A stretch of 64,000 bases of DNA from NCBI GenBank assembly GCA_009767595.1, contig VSDK01009463.1, positions 66,188 to 130,187 of the forward strand, given 5' to 3'. Source of the DNA: Symbiodinium kawagutii. Lineage: Eukaryota > Sar > Dinophyceae > Suessiales > Symbiodiniaceae. Every line of letters starts with the position of its first letter. Positions within the stretch are counted from its first letter, which is position 1. Of the stretch, positions 1 to 10,562 are shown one piece after another. The notes below the pieces were generated by a model. That model was not told the origin of the DNA. It searched no databases and was given only the letters and a program-made list of their open reading frames with translations. The position numbers were made by a program, and so were the translations under genes.

Positions 1-647
1 GCTGATCGCTTGAACATGCTTAACTATTGTTGTTGAAGGATTGACTTGCGGTGATCCTCACTAAGCGTTATTGTAAAACAATGGCTTCTGTTGGTTATGT
101 TCGTTACGACCACGGATGATGATCATTTGCGGTACTGACCAGTGTGACTCATTTGAGTGCTGCCAGTCATTGATGGTTGCCCTAGACAAGAGCATCAAAT
201 GCTCTTGTTGGGAGTATTCCAAGGAACCAATGCAATCTTTAAGATTTGCCATGCATAGCTTTTAGGCACGACAATTGGAAGTTACAGCAGGAAGGACACT
301 TCAATTGTAAGCAAACTTGCAACCAGACCCAGCTGAGTCAACTCGAGAGTGACTCCAAACTGTACCCAGCTGTAGCTCAACAGCTGCCAAGACGTGAAAC
401 AGCGAAGGTCCCATGTGGGCATTAGGAGATCTTGGGGGAGTCAAAACATAGATGAATATCACAAAATATTTATGATTCTAAAGCCATCTACAGTATGGTC
501 ATTGATGGATATGAATGGCCAAAATCATATCATAATCTGTTGTATAGCAATATCAATCTGGTGGTCTATTCTATAGCCATCTATGTCTATGTTTCAAAAG
601 GGGCGAGTTCCTCGACCGGGGAATGCGTTGGGCACCGAAGTTCAGGC

Positions 648-694
648 TTGCCAAGACACGATGGACTTGAAGTGGGGCAAAACATCTTGATAAC
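648..694 (-). CDS. GMC oxidoreductase, internal exon (VLPHFK segment)
   Basis: The reading frame gives YQDVLPHFKSIVSWQ. This matches the segment after the GWS motif in glucose-methanol-choline (GMC) oxidoreductases, usually written VLPYFKKSE. The exon is bounded by a CTTCAG acceptor and a CAA|GC donor. It lies downstream, on the minus strand, of three other GMC exons in the expected family order. The rest of the FAD/substrate domain, including the C-terminal catalytic His, is not visible and should lie left of the window or in exons I could not recognise at 1-560. Family assignment is established knowledge; the exon ends are inference. Confidence 0.6.
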
Positions 695-1659
695 CTGAAG
701 GCTGCAGGTGAATGCTGGAAAACCTGAAGGTCCCAGCAAAACCAGTTGGGAAGCCACCCAGGGTGCCCACCATTGACCATCACACGGTGGGAAAACCATG
801 GTTCACCATCTGAAGGCTGCAAAAAGAAAAGTTGGGAAGCCAATGGACCGTGGGGGGCAGGTTTTGAGGCTTATTACTATAGGCTATGTCGCAACTTAAA
901 AGTGGATACTGGCCGCCAACATATTGAGCATCATCAGGGAACAAATGCCAACAACCACTCGCTACCATTCCTCACAAAGAATATCAATCAACATTGTCAA
1001 TTGCTAACCAGCATTTACCATAATCAATCATCAGCAAAATATCACCAACATTTGATTAACCACCATTAGTCGTAATCAAACATGTAAACTATTGCACAAA
1101 CCTCACCAAGCATCATTAATCATCATTGGCCATCAGTAATCACCATCAATCATCATCAACCATTCTGAATAACCATCCTGAATCATCACAGACCACAAAC
1201 CATGTCGAACCATCACTGAGCATAGCCAAGAATCCTTAACCATCATCAATCATCATTAACCCACTGCTAACATCACCAGTCCAAACGATCAACACCAAGC
1301 ATCATGATTTATCACTCATTAGCAGCAACCATTACAAAGCAAAATAGTAGCTAATCATGGATAACCATGGCTTATCCTTGCTGATCATGATAGCAACCGT
1401 TCCCAATCTGATCACTATGTATGTGGCCTTATTATGCTACTAGATCTACTAGCCTTCATCACAAACCTGTTGTGATAGCAACCATAATAGTAATGAAATC
1501 ATTACCTGATGGTGCCTAGTCGGGTTTGTATTTACCCTTTGAATCACTACTGTTTCAACAAGGGCAATCAAATCATTACCCATAACGGTGCCTAATCGAA
1601 TCACTCCAAGCCTAACCAATCATTCCAGATATTCCAGATCTAACCATTACATAGCATAG

Positions 1660-1805
1660 CCACTCTATAGCCATAAAAAAAGCTTTATCCATAGCCATTC
1701 TATAGCCATCATATAGCCATGCCATTCTATAGCGATTTTATAGCCATTATATATATAATATATATGCCGTTCTAAAGCCATTTTATAGCGATTTTATAGC
1801 CTGAT
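1660..1805. repeat. TAGCCATTCTA tandem tract
   Basis: Imperfect repeats of ATAGCCATTCTATAGCCAT with an AT-rich centre. The rest of 700-1660 is AT-rich CATCATCAA-type sequence with no gene seen. Confidence 0.6.
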
Positions 1806-1847
1806 CATACCTAATAACTTCCCATTCCCCAAGCATTCCAAATCCGC

Positions 1848-1920
1848 CCAGTGGCTCCAGCCGCTGCACCCGAACTCTTCGGCCCAACGATCGAAGTCTT
1901 GCGGCGCGCCACGGACCCAC
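1848..1920 (-). CDS. GMC oxidoreductase, internal exon (RG..DFDRWAE..GCSGWS)
   Basis: The frame reads WVRGAPQDFDRWAEEFG followed by CSGWSHW. This is the conserved GMC stretch YVRGNPxDYDRWAxxGNxGWSY that follows the LGGSS signature. The acceptor is CCTCAG|G and the phase fits the upstream exon (two bases G-G there, one base here). The 3' end is uncertain: a GC donor after TGG ends it at 1848, whereas a GTATGA donor at 1810 gives the right phase for the next exon but adds residues not expected in the family. Confidence 0.7.
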
Positions 1921-2056
1921 CTGAGGAAATGCCGTGGGGGGACCCAGGGGCACCGTGTGGGGAGGGGAGGCAGTGCACCATGTTTTCTCTGGATATATGT
2001 GGCAAGATATCTATGACTATAGATATAGCTCATAAGTATAGCTAGATATATCTAGA

Positions 2057-2166
2057 AGGGTGTTTCTCAAGTCATGGGGGAATATTCCAAAATCATCCAG
2101 ATGTCTAAGCCTTTTTAGTCACAAACCACTCTTTTTTGGGTACCCCTACGGCTTGAGAAACCAACA
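2057..2166. mobile_element. Inverted-repeat element family 1 (introner-like MITE)
   Basis: Ends TGTTTCTCAAG and CTTGAGAAACCA; core CAAATCATCC is degenerate here. Confidence 0.6.
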
Positions 2167-2757
2167 TATGGCAAGATCATGCAAAATCAACAGCACAAAC
2201 TGTACTGTAATCCTGAGTTCAGCGATTAGTAGCATTAGCAAGCAGTGTCATGGTCACAATTGCCATTATCATTCGTCAACAATTTGCGTTAATTGCCATT
2301 CACAACCATTAGTAAGAAGTTATGGTCACAATGAACTCTTGCATTAAGGAATCTAATGAGAAGTGAATGACTGGCATAAGCCTCACTTACGAGTTGGAAA
2401 ACACCCTTGGCCACCGGGAAGCCAGTCGTTTCTGGGAAAGAAGCCGACAGACCTTTGGTGATCCCCTTGGGGTGTTCCATCAGCCATGACTGTCGCCTTT
2501 TGCTGGGCTGTTTGAGGATACCACGTAGGGGGAAGCCATTTAGGATGCCCAACAATTGTTGGTACACAACTTCCTGGCAGATGTGAGTCATTTCAAAGCA
2601 TAGTTTGAGTGGATTTGATCCCAAATGGTCATAGGTCGGTGCGAGTAACTGGAATCACTCCTGGGACATTCTTATATAGCCATCATATCCATAATAGAGC
2701 CCTATCATAGCCAATCTAATGCCTAAATCCAATCATTTGAAGCCGAACGCACTGCTC

Positions 2758-2879
2758 CCCAGGGACATGTTGTAGTTGATGGCACTGCTCCCACCCAACG
2801 TCTTGCCGCGTTCAAGATCAATCACGCGCCCGCGCGGCAGCAACTGCTCTTGGGGAGTGGAGCGGAAGCCCCAATCCAC
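2758..2879 (-). CDS. GMC oxidoreductase, internal exon (LGGSSAIN signature)
   Basis: The translation VDWGFRSTPQEQ ... ERGKTLGGSSAINYNMS carries the PROSITE-type GMC signature (W.Y.TEPQ ... PRGKxLGGSSxIN), which contacts the FAD. The exon starts at CACAG|GTGGAT and probably ends G|GAGCAG, a GA donor of the sort used in dinoflagellates. With that donor the join to the RG..DFDRW exon is in frame and gives the family spacing within about two residues. GMC enzymes oxidise alcohol groups of sugars, choline or fatty alcohols with FAD; the substrate here cannot be told. Confidence 0.78.
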
Positions 2880-3103
2880 CTGTGACGCAACGAGGCGTGA
2901 AACATCTCGAAACCGGTCACAGCTTCAGTGGATTGGTGTTCTCCTCTGTGCATGAAACAACTGTGCTACCAAACTCATTCAAAGTGTGGGAAGCGGACTC
3001 ACTTGAGATTCGGAAGTTGAAGTGAGCATTGGACACACTTTAAATTGGACACAGTCAATGGGGAAGCTGTAAGGGAATTGTGACATGTCGACAGTCGACT
3101 CAC

Positions 3104-3140
3104 TTGAGATTGGGTCTTTACCACCAGGCCCCGTCCAGTC
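3104..3140 (-). CDS. Possible GMC oxidoreductase exon
   Basis: A short frame reading DWTGPGGKDPIS runs into a good GTGAGT donor. In GMC proteins the region between the FAD-binding GAGSAG motif and the LGGSS signature is variable and often contains a GPxDRDP-like stretch, so position and content are compatible. The donor block (ATCTCAAGTGAGTC on the minus strand) is repeated at about 2996-3009, so a splice-site duplication is also possible. Weak evidence. Confidence 0.28.
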
Positions 3141-3239
3141 CTCGGATTGCCACAGTGAGTACATCCTCAGCCGCAGGGGTTTTGTTAAGGGCGGTATGGA
3201 TGCATTCTCGGACAGTTGGTTAGTTGGTCCTGGCTGTGA

Positions 3240-4500
3240 AGTCTTGTCGCAAAGGATTTCCTTATTCTATTCCTGCTATTTCCGCTTTCGTATTACTCTA
3301 GTCCTCCTTCCCTACTTCTATTCCTACTATTTCCTACTATTTTCTCCATGTATTCTTCTACTTTCATCTACTTTCATATTCTATTCTTAGATTGTTTATT
3401 CTATCTTTATTCTGTTCTATTCTTAGATACTATATTCCATACTATTCCTACTTTCTTAGTTTTCTTATTCTATCATATCATTTTTTCTCCTTTCTTCTTC
3501 CTCTTATAATGCTTAAGCAGCTGCTTAATAATATCTTATCTACCATCATGCTACCATCATATCTTATTCATATTTTCCTCTTCTGCATCCTACTGTTCCT
3601 CTGTTTCTATGAGGTTTCCATCTGTTTCTGGAATGATTCCTCCCTGAAATAAAATAGATGGAAACCTCATTCTCCCATACTCTTCCTCTATCTTTTCCAT
3701 CTCTTTCCGACATGATTCCTCCACCAGCATCACAGTTGATGGTGGTTAGTGATTTTTGATGGATGATCATGGTTATTAATGACATTCATCCCTTTCCGTT
3801 TCTGGAATGATTATGAATGATTCCTCCCTGGTTGCGGTCATGGTTCTGGTTACTTCTGAAATGATTCCTCCCTGTGATGGATAAAATGGTAGTATGATCC
3901 CTTCCTACTGTTCCTTCCATCTATTTCTGGAATGAAATCATACTCTCCTCAACCATCATACTACCATTTCCTCCATTCCTCTTTCTCCTCATGAGGTTTC
4001 CATCTATTTTCCATCATTTACCATCTATTTATGATGATTCCTGCCTATATTCCATTTTCCACTATTAACCACTCACATGATCATCATGGTGAATGATTCA
4101 TGATGATTGATCATGGTTGATCATAGGATCAATGATTCCTCCACTATTAACCACTATGATGGTCAATGATCATCCAAGTTGATAACGGTTTAGAATGGTC
4201 AATGCTTCCTGATGGTCAATGATCATCCTATTATTAAATGACATTAACCACTATTAACCACTCCAATCATCCCCCATCCTCTCCCTAACTATGACTATAC
4301 CCACTATTAACCACTATGATTGATGGTTAATGATCATCCTCTCCCTCCCTCCCTCTCCCTCTCCCTCCCTGATGGGCTCCCTCCTCCCTCCCATTTCCTT
4401 CCTTATTATCATCCTATTCTGAATTAATTAACCACTATTAACCATTCCTCCCCCCCCTCCCAGTGGCTTCACCACTATTAACCACCATTAACCACTCCTA
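3240..4500. repeat. Low-complexity TTCTATTC and GGAATGATTCCTCCCTG tract
   Basis: Pyrimidine-rich to 3540, then scattered repeats of TTTCTGGAATGATTCCTCCC, then CACTATTAACCACT repeats. No exon seen; it is intron sequence of the GMC gene. Confidence 0.6.
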
Positions 4501-4580
4501 TCATCCCCTTCCCTGTCTCCCTTCTCCTTTGGGCCCAGCGGCTTCTTGGGCATCTGAACCTCTCGGCTGCGATGCGCTTC

Positions 4581-4648
4581 GCCGGCGCGCGGCCAAGGGG
4601 CAGCCCGCGCTGCCGGCGCCCACCACGATGTAGTCGAAGGTGGTGGAC
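4581..4648 (-). CDS. GMC oxidoreductase, N-terminal FAD-binding exon
   Basis: The frame reads STTFDYIVVGAGSAGCPLAAR, the Rossmann beta-alpha-beta motif GxGxxG at the start of GMC oxidoreductases. The acceptor is TGTCCCAG|G and the exon ends near a C|GAAGCG GA donor. A start codon is not in this exon, so at least one 5' exon should lie between here and the stop of the neighbouring FNIP gene at 5711. The following exon should supply the LLEAG segment; only the weak 3104-3140 candidate was found. Confidence 0.72.
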
Positions 4649-4659
4649 CTGGGACACAG

Positions 4660-4930
4660 AAATGATAGGAGAGATGATGGCAGGATGGAAATGCTAGGAG
4701 AGATGAGGATATGATGCTTGATATGATGGTTGATATGATGGTTGATATGATGGTTGAAGGTCATGAGTTGATATGATGGTCTGATGATGGTTGAATGATG
4801 GTTGAATGATGGTTGAACGATGGCTTAATGAAATTATAGGAGAGATGATGTTAGGAGACAAATGGTGATGACTAGGAGGAACTCAGGAGAAATGAGGATG
4901 GAGATGTGATGAAAGGTTGATACTATTAGT
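4660..4930. repeat. ATGATGGTTGAT tandem tract
   Basis: Imperfect short repeats. From 4930 to 5440 I see no feature. Confidence 0.6.
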
Positions 4931-5439
4931 TAACGTGATGATTGAGTGACAAGAACCAAAAATGACAACTGGGTGTGATTGATACCAGCGACAAAGGAGA
5001 CATACCAACACCAAATAGTTGCTAAGATAAAAACTGATTTCCAATCACTAGGAACTATTGGTTGTTGACCAGTAGATTGAAAATAGTTGTCCTGCAAAGA
5101 AATAGGCTATCTATGATCTTGATTGATTTTGCATAATTGTTCTACTGCTGGTGATATCCAATTCTTCTGCCACTCACTGGGTGTGGGGTAGAGGGAAAGG
5201 TTAACCCACACAGACTTTCCAGAATATGATGAAACATCACGAAACAGTATATTACATTGTATATATAGCAACAGCTTTTATCTACGTATCAATAGTTTCA
5301 TATTTGGGCGGAAGTGGGAATTGGTGGCCTCATGGTGTCTGGCCCAACTATTCTTGACCCTCCACTGTTGCTGTTTCCAAGCATGAATTATTCCACTCAG
5401 TGTTGGTGGCGAATTTGTCCAAGTGTCTTTTAAATTTAT

Positions 5440-5549
5440 CAGAATTGCAAACCCCCAAAGCTATCGTTGGTTTAATCATTATTCACTAGAAATTATTGAT
5501 TAATATTGGATGATTTGGGGGTACCCCCATTTTAAGAAACCACCATGTT
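5440..5549. mobile_element. Family 1 element, left end degenerate
   Basis: Right half TTGGATGATTTGGGGGTACC..AAGAAACCACCA is clear; the left end is worn. Confidence 0.6.
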
Positions 5550-5710
5550 GGTTTTGCGACTTGGAAGGTTCAACAAGAAAATTTCAGAAGAACCTTCCGG
5601 TCCGCGCAGCGATGACCAGCGACTTGCCTGTCTTTGCAATCCGCAAACATCGCAACATATCGTTAGTACCTAGCTACAACGTCCAATGCAGTGTTTAAAG
5701 ACTGATTCAA

Positions 5711-7150
5711 TCAGTCTGTAGCTGCCACCATTGGTTGAAAGTAACCACGCAACCCATAGTCATCAACAGCCACAAACCGCTTCCATGAAAGCTTGCAAAC
5801 ACTGCTTGGCAGGGTGACATGATCCAGGGTCTGATTGAAACGTTTGCCGAACGTCAAAGTTTGCAAGTTGCTCGGCAAGGTGACCCGATCCAGGCTCTGA
5901 TTGAACCAATAACCAAACATCAATGTTTGCAGGTTGGTGGGCAAGGTGACCTGATCCAGGCTCTGATTGAAATACTCTCCAAATGCCAAAGTTTGCAGGC
6001 TGTTCGGCAAGGTGACCCCATCCAGGCTTTGGTTGAAACAATCCGCAAACGTCAAAGTCTGCAGGTTGTTTGGCAAAGTGACCTGATCCAGGCTCTGATC
6101 GAAAGAACCCCTCAAAGTCAAGGTTTGCATGTTGCTGGGCAAGGTAACCGGATCCAGGCTCTGATTGAAATTGTCCCCGAAACTCAAAGCTTGCAGGTTG
6201 CCTGGCAAGGTCACCCCGTCCAGGCTACGGTTGAAACAATGGCCGAAAGTCAAAGTTTGCAGGTTGCTTGGAAAAGTGACCCAATCTAGTTTCTGATTGA
6301 ATTGCCGGCCAAAAGACAAACTTTGCAGGTTGTTCGGCAAGGTGACCCCATCCAGGCTCTGATTGAAACTGTTCCCAAAAATCAAAGCCTGCAGGTTGCT
6401 TGGCAAAGTGACCTGATCCAGGCTCTGATCGAAAGAATCCCCAAAAGTCAAGGTTTGCAGGTTGTTGGGCAAGGTGACCCGTTCCAGGCTCTGATTGAAA
6501 TTGTCCCCGAAACTCAAAGCTTGCAGGTTGCCTGGCAAGGTCCCCCCGTCCAGGCTACGGTTGAAACAATGGCCGAAAGTCAAAGTTTGCAGGTTGCTTG
6601 GAAAAGTGACCCAATCTAGTTTGCAATTGAAATCATGGCCACAGGTCAAAGTTTGCAAGCTGTTCGGAAAGGTGACCTCATCGAGGCCCTCGTTGAAGTC
6701 ATCACCGAGAATCAAGGTATGGAGGGTTTGGGGAAGATGGCGCAGGCAACTAGTGGAAGATGTACCTTCTATGTGAGTCACGCCTTCCAATGCAGTCTCT
6801 GACTCAGCGACCCGGTGTCCATCGGCAACTCTCCGCACAGCACCTAGATCCACGGGAATGTAGTAGGTGCAGGACAATGTTGCAGCCTTTCCAGTGATGC
6901 CTTGCTCTTCCAATGTTTGGTGTAATGCTAGGGGAAAAGCAAGGTGTTGGAGAGCGAGCTTTGCGCCTCTCTTCGGCAAAAAATGTCTCGAAACTATCTG
7001 GACCACTTCGCTTCCCAAGGTGGAAGGGCAAAGGCTCATGATGAACTCGTCACCATTCAAGCATGATACATGAACTTCAACCAGCTGGATGCCATCACCA
7101 CATGATGGCTCCACATAGCCATCCTGATCATCCTGGCCGCGGGATGCCAT
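5711..7150 (-). CDS. Beta-grasp-like plus 14x FNIP-repeat protein, single exon
   Basis: An uninterrupted frame encodes 479 residues from the ATG at 7150 to TGA at 5711. Residues about 22-100 (IQLVEVHVSCLNGDEF ... GITGKAATLSCTYY) resemble the ubiquitin-like/beta-grasp N-terminus seen in many dinoflagellate repeat proteins. Residues about 140-462 are 14 repeats of 23 residues with consensus LPxNLQTLTFGxxFNQSLDxVT, the FNIP-type leucine-rich repeat known from Dictyostelium and dinoflagellates; these make solenoids for protein binding. The frame stays open upstream to an ATG at 7294, but that extension includes a run of eight Val from a CAA microsatellite, so I prefer 7150. A further exon could still join near CGATGCAG at about 7215. 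Function is unknown beyond likely protein interaction. Confidence 0.85.
   Translation of the reverse strand: MASRGQDDQDGYVEPSCGDGIQLVEVHVSCLNGDEFIMSLCPSTLGSEVVQIVSRHFLPKRGAKLALQHLAFPLALHQTLEEQGITGKAATLSCTYYIPVDLGAVRRVADGHRVAESETALEGVTHIEGTSSTSCLRHLPQTLHTLILGDDFNEGLDEVTFPNSLQTLTCGHDFNCKLDWVTFPSNLQTLTFGHCFNRSLDGGTLPGNLQALSFGDNFNQSLERVTLPNNLQTLTFGDSFDQSLDQVTLPSNLQALIFGNSFNQSLDGVTLPNNLQSLSFGRQFNQKLDWVTFPSNLQTLTFGHCFNRSLDGVTLPGNLQALSFGDNFNQSLDPVTLPSNMQTLTLRGSFDQSLDQVTLPNNLQTLTFADCFNQSLDGVTLPNSLQTLAFGEYFNQSLDQVTLPTNLQTLMFGYWFNQSLDRVTLPSNLQTLTFGKRFNQTLDHVTLPSSVCKLSWKRFVAVDDYGLRGYFQPMVAATD
5765..6733 (-). repeat. 69-bp coding tandem repeat with 345-bp higher-order unit
   Basis: Fourteen 69-bp units encode the FNIP repeats. 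Units 2-5 and 7-10 are near copies of each other with an offset of five units (345 bp): the sequence around 6190-6295 recurs almost unchanged at 6535-6640. Because the unit is a multiple of three, the opposite strand is also open for long stretches; those are shadow frames. Confidence 0.9.
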
Positions 7151-7253
7151 GTGGAAACTGATAGCGATCCTGATAGCGATCTCCGTCCAATCACTTGAGA
7201 ACTCGAGCCACTGCATCGTAGCGACCAACCATGGGCTAGAAGCAACAACAACA

Positions 7254-7281
7254 TCATCAACAACAACAACAACAACAACCA
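7254..7281. repeat. CAA microsatellite
   Basis: CAA triplets just upstream of the FNIP gene start; they create a spurious poly-Val extension. Confidence 0.9.
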
Positions 7282-7575
7282 CCAAAGTTATCATCCCTCA
7301 GAAATGTCTGCAGATCAGAGCGATTCATAGTCGCCAAAACAAGACGGTGGCATAAAATCATTAGTTAGCCGTTCACAATCAGAAAGTGTCGATTCACCAG
7401 TATTCACCATGATTGACAATCATGAGTAGACAAACTCAACCATTGATTTACCGCTTATTGACCAATGTTGTTTTGCCACTATTAGCCATCGCGAGCCCAT
7501 TGATCACCAGTAAGTGGTGATGAACCATCAGCAATGACTACTTGACAATATAGTTGATAAACCCAGCTCGCCAGA

Positions 7576-7681
7576 GGCTGGTTTCTTAAAATAGGGGTAC
7601 CTCTTATCATCCAAGAGTGTAACTATGCATAGTAATAAACCATCCATTTCTGGGTTTCCTGCGGCTTGAGAAACCACCGTA
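7576..7681. mobile_element. Family 1 element
   Basis: Ends GGCTGGTTTCTTAAAATAGG and GGCTTGAGAAACCACC. A second right end follows at about 7735-7755. Confidence 0.75.
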
Positions 7682-7755
7682 TTTGTCTTATTGTTGCTTC
7701 TTATCACTATTACAAACCACCATTTATCATCATGGCTTGAGAAACCACCATACTG

Positions 7756-8150
7756 AAACCGCCAGTAGTTGTTCAACCATTGTTGCTTATTACTCCCTAT
7801 TATTCACCATTACTGGTTATGACCCCTAGTTTGTCACTTTTTGTCAACCATTATCATCGATTCTTAACAACTATAAACTCTGATTATATAATTAACCATC
7901 ATTGTTGTTTTTTCAGCCTCTGTTGAGCATCTAGCCAGTTGATGTGATTGGTTCATTCATATCAATAGTTTGCTCATGGCTGATCATCAAGCACTCTCAA
8001 AGTAACTGGTTGTTGATATCGCTTGAACAAGTGAAACGGTAGTTGAGAGAACCAATCAAACAATATCACCAGCAAACGCAAATCTTATGTGTTTGTGGCC
8101 AGCATTGAAGGCTGTTAAAGGACACTCAAGGAGTGGTCTCTGTAGAATTG

Positions 8151-8194
<44 letters not shown>

Positions 8195-9320
8195 GATATT
8201 GCGGCTGCCCTCTTGTTTGTTGTCTGTTGTTTGTAGTCGTTTATTGTTCTTCTTGACTGCCGTCATCCACGATGACCATGTCTTGATCACCCCCGCAAGC
8301 TGCGAAAAACTCCTGGCAAGCTCTAGAAGGTGCAGTGGTGCAGATTGGTCCACTAGGCTGGTTGGCTATTCACCAGGTTCAGGATATGGATGTTGATAGG
8401 ACTCCTGGACTCCTTCATAATACTTCCCTAGGAGCTGGTCGCCTATAAGTAATAGTTATATGGCCCTTTGGCTATTCAATGTTCAATAAGAAAGAATAAG
8501 GACCAACAATCACCAAGATGAAAGAAATGCAACTGGTGATTAATTACATTGATCATTCCCCTGTAGCCACGCGTAGAAAATGAGGAAACAAATCTCCCGG
8601 GATAGCATCAAGGCGTATCGCTAAGACTTGCCACAGGGAAAACTGACGGAAGGGCGATTAAAAATTGGCATGGAGTTTGCACAGATCTTTCAAAACAGAT
8701 TGTTACTATGTTTACTTGCCAGCAGCGCTTGTGGTTTACGAACGCATTTCATTGTTCAAATACGATGCTCAGCAAAATCCATGTCCTTCAGTGGATGTTC
8801 AGAGGTGGTGGTGTTATTTGCCATGTGGTTTCCCATCTTAATTCAGGGGTGCTGGGTTGGCGGCTCTGTGGGAATGCTATCAACCACGGTCATTCCATGA
8901 TCATCACAGGCTTGACGTCCAGAAATAGTTGTATCCATTGGTATCCCATTACTATTCAATCTATTCCTGCAACCACTATCTGGCTGAAAAATATGAGCCA
9001 ACCAAACTCTGGTTAATAATCACCAGGAAAAATATGGGAAAACAAACAATGTTTAAAACCACCGACCAGCCATTGTTGCTTATACATCAGTGTCAAAACG
9101 GTGTCCCCATGACTGAATCTTAATCTATTCCCTACTCCTACTACTATTGTTTGTACCCTGGTTCCCCTATCATGAACCGTTGTTTTCCCTATGAAGTTGT
9201 CGGTGATTATTCCTATCAGTTGGTTGACTACTATTGACCAATAGCCAAATTCTGGTTACGAATTGTTCCCCTATCATTAGCCAAATTATATCAACAATTA
9301 TCAACATATATCAAGCATTA
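7756..9320. other. Stretch without confident gene
   Basis: AT-rich DNA with a GAT microsatellite (8151-8200). A GC-richer patch at 8230-8370 has an open minus frame (PLHLLELARSFSQLAGVIKT) and an open plus frame; neither has clear splice sites. Confidence 0.5.
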
Positions 9321-9322
9321 TT

Positions 9323-9440
9323 TGGCTGTGAGTCAAAACCCTTAGTCCCCCTGGTTCCCCATCATTAACCAGGCTGGTTTCCCTTTAAAATGGTTGGTTA
9401 TTATACCCACTATTGGTTGGTTAATATTGGCCCATAGCTA
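9323..9440 (+). mobile_element. Inverted-repeat element family 2
   Basis: Ends TGGCTGTGAGTCAAAA and TATTGGCCCATAGC. Family 2 consensus ends are GGCTGTGGGTCAA and TTGACCCATAGCC. Confidence 0.75.
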
Positions 9441-9476
9441 TTTGTGTTCCCCATTAGTCAAATCCCTGTCCCACAG

Positions 9477-9600
9477 CAACGGTTGAAGCCCAGCCACTGG
9501 AGATCTGCGGTGCCAAGAAAGCGCTCCTCGAAATCCTGGAGAATCGGAGTGGTGCCACCATGGTCTCACCAGTGATGTGGGCGTTTTTCAAGGCCCTGGG
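9477..9600 (+). CDS. Candidate exon of uncertain strand
   Basis: On the plus strand a frame after a GTCCCACAG acceptor reads TVEAQPLEICGAKKALLEIL then ENRSGATMVSPVMWAFFKAL, which is strongly protein-like. On the minus strand the same DNA holds a frame reading DFEERFLGTADLQWLGFN between a TTCTCCAG acceptor and a C|GTTGCT donor, also convincing, and the neighbours favour minus. The segment is flanked by two copies of inverted-repeat family 2 in opposite orientation. Product unknown. Confidence 0.4.
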
Positions 9601-9647
9601 GGACCCTAGGAAAAATCGTTGGTTTAGTATTGGTCATAAATGATGGT

Positions 9648-9761
9648 AAAGGTCAAGCAGTTAACCAGCAACAATAGGGGATGATAACCAACCAGTTTAT
9701 AGGGAAAACAATGGTTAATGATAGGGGAACCAGGGGGACTAAGGGTTTTGACCCACAGCCA
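9648..9761 (-). mobile_element. Family 2 element, inverted
   Basis: Reverse orientation: GGTCAAGCAGTTAACC..GTTTTGACCCACAGCC. With 9323-9440 it brackets the 9.5 kb exon. Confidence 0.75.
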
Positions 9762-10379
9762 AATGATGGTAAAGGATGATAATGGAGGGTGCCCCAATTT
9801 TCAGAAACACACACATGTGATCATCAACACCTGGTTGTGATCAGTGTCAAAGTTGTGTATGCACACCTGCCTATCAATGGTGTGAGCAGTGTGAAAAATC
9901 AACCACTTGTACATCCGCGTGCACTGCTTGATTGATACAATTCCTGCTTCATCATAGATTGTAAGCACTGAATGCCTCACAAATGGGAGATACATTCATA
10001 AGCCAGCCATCTTCAGGCTCTTCAGGAGAAAATCACTACAAGTATTGCTGATGAGTAGTGGCAGTGTCGTTCCATTGAGTGGAGCTCCTTAGAAAGCTGC
10101 TGCTTGGCATCCAGAATTGGTGCTGCCAGGTGACTTGGAGCTATCGGTGACCAAAAGTTTCGCCGTTGGTTCCCACAGCATTTGGCCCACAAATTTCGTG
10201 ACCAGTGTATGAGCACCTAAAAAAACCTAATTCATGAGCACTTTTCTGGAGACCTTGCTTTTCACACATGATCAATTCATAGAGTTGAAACATCTTGATG
10301 TTGTTGACACATTTTGATGTGCTCTGTGCATATCCCAACATTTGGAATCTGAAGCTGCCCAACCCAAGGACTTGTCAGC

Positions 10380-10562
10380 CTCGCCAGTCCTGCTTGTCAA
10401 TCACTGGGTTCATGCACAACGCACGTTGCTCCGCGGTGCCCGGGTGTCTGTTCTTGGCCCTGGCTAGTTGTCGCAGGCGGCTGATCCTGGCAGTGTTGCC
10501 ACCACAGGGGGCCATGAGGTTGCTGTGTCGTCTTCTGATGGATTTGATTCGCACATGTAGGG
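10380..10562 (-). CDS. Exon of unrecognised basic protein
   Basis: A 61-codon open segment between a TTCCAG acceptor and a CGAG|GC donor includes GGNTARISRLRQLARAKNRH and ALCMNPVIDKQDWRG. It is rich in Arg and Lys. No family was recognised. It probably belongs with the exons at 11241 and 12108, but its phase does not join directly to the 11241 exon, so an intervening exon would be needed. Confidence 0.5.

Noticed and set aside
1..560. Further GMC oxidoreductase exons at the left edge
   Set aside because: No frame in this stretch shows a recognisable GMC segment.
2289..2624. 111-codon minus frame between two GMC exons
   Set aside because: It lies between exons whose products are adjacent in the family, and no splice-compatible piece adds a GMC segment.
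5819..6776. Plus-strand repeat proteins across the FNIP gene
   Set aside because: Antisense shadows of the 69-bp coding repeat, a multiple of three.
8628..9016. Two overlapping plus-strand frames of 90-102 codons
   Set aside because: No protein-like periodicity, no splice context, no recognisable family.
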